From Litorimonas cladophorae (lineage in GTDB: Bacteria; Pseudomonadota; Alphaproteobacteria; Caulobacterales; Maricaulaceae): a DNA stretch of 64,000 nt. The notes beneath the pieces were generated by a model. It saw nothing but the letters and a program-made list of their open reading frames with translations. It did no database searches and was not told the origin of the DNA. The position numbers were made by a program, and so were the translations under genes. Below, piece after piece: positions 62,246 to 64,000 of the stretch (positions within the stretch are counted from its first letter, which is position 1; each line of letters starts with the position of its first letter). The DNA lies in the NCBI RefSeq assembly GCF_014652455.1, contig NZ_BMYV01000001.1:1426001-1490000 (forward strand), read 5' to 3'.

Positions 62246-62946
62246 CCCACTTTTGGCGCTATCCAACTCTCGATCTTTTCATGCTCGACCGTGTGCGCGG
62301 CCAGATCAAATCCGATTTTGAAAAGGACCAACAATAGAATCGTGGCCGTCCCCTGCCCCGCCGCCAGTGCCACAAAGCCGCTGAGGATAATCACCACATG
62401 CAGCAGGATAATCCGCGAATAGGGCATGAACATTTGGGCATTCGGCGAGCGTCCAACATATTCTTTCTTCCCATAAAAATTCACAACCATGGAAATTATG
62501 TGACTGAAAGTTAGGCCCAGCAGAGACCAGAATAATACTGTGCCTGTTAGGGCGCTTAACATCTCGCTAAAGTCAGGCAGCTGCCGATAGGTCGTTTTCA
62601 AAAACATATAATGTCCGAAACAGAACATCCCGTAGTGGAAACTAAAAAACACGCAGAGGAATATCGCCGCACCTATGGGTTGGCGTTTCGATGCGGGCAA
62701 ATCAGGCACAGAAAAGCGGCCCGCAATTGGCGCCGCTGGTGGTGGCGTATCTGGATGCTGGGCGCGGCAAGATAATATCTTTGGGATGTTTAAGAGCCCA
62801 ATCACGACATTCTCTAACCAATAGAGAAAAACAATTGTGCCCGCGTCCCAACCAAAACCAAACACCCCAATTAAAGGCAAGAGGTTCATAGCAATCAGAG
62901 CGATAACGGCGGGCGTCAAGCGGAAACTCTGAAACACGTTTTTCAT
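62242..62946 (-). CDS. DUF6498 integral membrane protein
   Basis: A 234-residue membrane protein with about five helices; the pattern FGFGWDAGTIVFLYWLENVVIGLLNIPKIL, FFSFHYGMFCFGHYMFL, and FWSLLGLTFSHIISMVVNFYGKKEYVG plus VGRSPNAQMFMPYSRIILLHVVIILSGF is that of DUF6498, a family of unknown function. The helix with the conserved WLEN is near residues 42-46. Its ATG is 71 nt from the recR end, and it shares stop-codon bases with the convergent gene. Likely monocistronic or downstream of recR. Confidence 0.85.
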   Translation of the reverse strand: MKNVFQSFRLTPAVIALIAMNLLPLIGVFGFGWDAGTIVFLYWLENVVIGLLNIPKILSCRAQHPDTPPPAAPIAGRFSVPDLPASKRQPIGAAIFLCVFFSFHYGMFCFGHYMFLKTTYRQLPDFSEMLSALTGTVLFWSLLGLTFSHIISMVVNFYGKKEYVGRSPNAQMFMPYSRIILLHVVIILSGFVALAAGQGTATILLLVLFKIGFDLAAHTVEHEKIESWIAPKVG

Positions 62947-63017
62947 GCTCAGACTATTTCAATTTGGCCGTCATCTGTCACGTCAAAATTGATCGAGCGG
63001 TTGCATAGGGTGTCGCC

Positions 63018-63623
63018 CTAAAACGGTCGTCGGCTCTTCATAGCCGCGGTAATGGTTCCATCATCCAGATAGTCCAGTTCTCCGCCAACTGGGACCCCAT
63101 GCGCCAAACGTGATACCTTCACGCCCGTTGTCTCTAGATGATCGGTAATGTAATGTGCCGTTGTCTGCCCATCGACGGTGGCATTCATGGCCAAAATAAC
63201 TTCCGCCACACGACCTTCGCCGGCGCGGCGGATCAGATTTGCGATATTTAAATCCTCAGGCCGGACACCATCCAGCGCAGACAAAGTGCCGCCCAAAACA
63301 TGATATTGCCCGCGAAACGCACCCGCGCGCTCCATCGCCCAAAGATCAGATACATCCTGAACGACACAGATTGTGGTGTTATCCCGCGTTGGTGTTGCAC
63401 AGATATTACACGGGTTGGAGGCGTCGACATTGCCACAAGTCGAACAGGTGGAAATATTTTCTGCGGCGTCGCCCATGGCCAGCGCCAAGGGTTTCATCAA
63501 CGCTTCCGGTTTCTTTAAAAGCGCAAGGGCTGCCCGCCGCGCTGAACGCGGTCCGAGCCCTGGAAGCTTGGCAAGCAAGCTGATGAGGCGGTCAATTTCG
63601 GGGCTGACGGAATGCTTAGACAT
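63018..63623 (-). CDS. recR: Recombination mediator RecR
   Basis: Acts with RecO and RecF to load RecA at single-strand gaps. 201 residues: N-terminal helix-hairpin-helix ([20 protein letters not shown]), a four-cysteine zinc finger ([16 protein letters not shown]), and a Toprim domain ([27 protein letters not shown]..., [18 protein letters not shown]). The length is standard. The usual dnaX-ybaB-recR order is not seen to the right: instead the end of ggt follows, so it stands apart from dnaX here. A start at 63623 is well placed. Confidence 0.96.
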   Translation of the reverse strand: MSKHSVSPEIDRLISLLAKLPGLGPRSARRAALALLKKPEALMKPLALAMGDAAENISTCSTCGNVDASNPCNICATPTRDNTTICVVQDVSDLWAMERAGAFRGQYHVLGGTLSALDGVRPEDLNIANLIRRAGEGRVAEVILAMNATVDGQTTAHYITDHLETTGVKVSRLAHGVPVGGELDYLDDGTITAAMKSRRPF

Positions 63624-63688
63624 GATCTGGATATAAGGCGTTTCGCGACCAAGGCTAGCCTGAGTTGCGGGTCATGCGGCGGTCTGTC

Positions 63689-64000
63689 CTAATCCACACC
63701 GACGGCGGCAGATTTAGGTCCGCGCGGATCGGAGGCGCCCGCGATATACCCATCTTCGACCTGCCCGACAGAATTGACGCGACCCAGAATAACACGCGCA
63801 GTCGACCCATCTGGACCGTTGGCAATGTCATGACCCATTTCACGTAAAATCCGAATGGTGTCCGTATTGATCGTTGGCTCAACCGCCAAACGGTCCGGCA
63901 GCCATTGATGATGAATACGTCCTTGGCTGGTGGCTTCAGCAAGATTCATTTCCCACTCCATCACGTTTAACGCGACTTGCATTACGGCCGTGATAATGGT
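63689..64000 (-). CDS. ggt: Gamma-glutamyltransferase, C-terminal end, cut by window edge
   Basis: Only the last 103 codons are in the window. The reading frame stays open to the edge and continues as TIITAVMQVALNVMEWEMNLAEA, then the C-terminal pattern RIHHQWLPDRLAVEPTINTDTI and the closing GASDPRGPKSAAVGVD, typical of the small subunit of periplasmic gamma-glutamyltransferases, which split glutathione. The catalytic threonine and self-cleavage site would be further to the right, outside. The ATG at 63982 is internal. Confidence 0.92.
   Translation of the reverse strand, partial: TIITAVMQVALNVMEWEMNLAEATSQGRIHHQWLPDRLAVEPTINTDTIRILREMGHDIANGPDGSTARVILGRVNSVGQVEDGYIAGASDPRGPKSAAVGVD

Noticed and set aside
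1-64000. tRNA, rRNA, CRISPR array, IS transposase or integrase genes
   Set aside because: Looked for conserved T-loop/anticodon patterns, regular spacer repeats and DDE or tyrosine-recombinase motifs; none seen by eye. A tRNAscan or profile search could still find one.

Overview
The window is a stretch of bacterial chromosome, most likely from a marine alphaproteobacterium close to the Hyphomonadales/Robiginitomaculaceae. This is inferred from an Lrp/ald pair, a ChrR-type anti-sigma with its ECF sigma factor, methylmalonyl-CoA mutase and propionyl-CoA carboxylase, an RmuC/RecR pair, many 4-nt overlapping starts and stops, frequent TTG/GTG starts, and the style of the hypotheticals. Nearly all of it is coding. 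I saw no rRNA, tRNA, CRISPR array, prophage module or recognisable transposase.

Layout. 1-5.6 kb: end of purD, a DUF6882-like gene, a secreted amidohydrolase, a TerB-like gene, ribF, a MaoC hydratase and a HAD-IIA phosphatase. 5.7-12.4 kb: an unknown 43-aa ORF divergent from an AT-rich secreted protein, a coupled metalloprotease-lipoprotein/GFA/membrane-protein trio, and an orphan TadG-like VWA protein. 12.7-13.0 kb: copy A of a dispersed repeat. 13.1-19.9 kb: a small basic protein, thiE overlapping a Sel1-repeat gene, a flavoprotein, a secreted FGE-sulfatase family protein, a class II aldolase and aldose 1-epimerase. 19.9-21.6 kb: ald and its divergent Lrp-type regulator. 21.8-25 kb: lptD and ferredoxin-NADP reductase.

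25-38.6 kb carries the propionyl-CoA to succinyl-CoA route: mutA-mutB, then pccB and pccA. Between them lie an App1-like DUF2183 gene, a second GFA gene, folE, a DUF1499 gene, an alpha/beta hydrolase, an unknown gene and repeat copy B. The pccB-pccA operon is interrupted by two accessory genes and a diverged duplicate of the first 94 bp of pccA. 38.8-43.3 kb: an RND efflux adaptor and pump. 43.3-45.4 kb: an Ig-like membrane protein, a LOG-family protein and a free-methionine-sulfoxide reductase. 45.4-47.7 kb: a light/flavin operon in which photolyase is split into two genes in reversed domain order, followed by an amine-oxidase-like flavoprotein. 47.9-51.8 kb: gap and a very divergent PEP carboxylase. 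51.9-55.9 kb: a serine hydrolase, a fatty-acid desaturase and an ECF sigma-ChrR pair whose ChrR has lost the usual N-terminal zinc ligands. 56-60.7 kb: a secreted protein divergent from a GbsR/MarR-type regulator that heads a tightly coupled membrane-lipid cluster ending in a second desaturase. 60.7-64 kb: rmuC, a small beta-rich protein, a DUF6498 membrane protein, recR and the end of gamma-glutamyltransferase.

Most unusual: the reordered split photolyase, the recombination scar inside the pcc operon, the dispersed repeat whose copies look protein-coding, the leaderless autoregulated GbsR-type gene with an operator over its start codon, and the zinc-motif-less ChrR.
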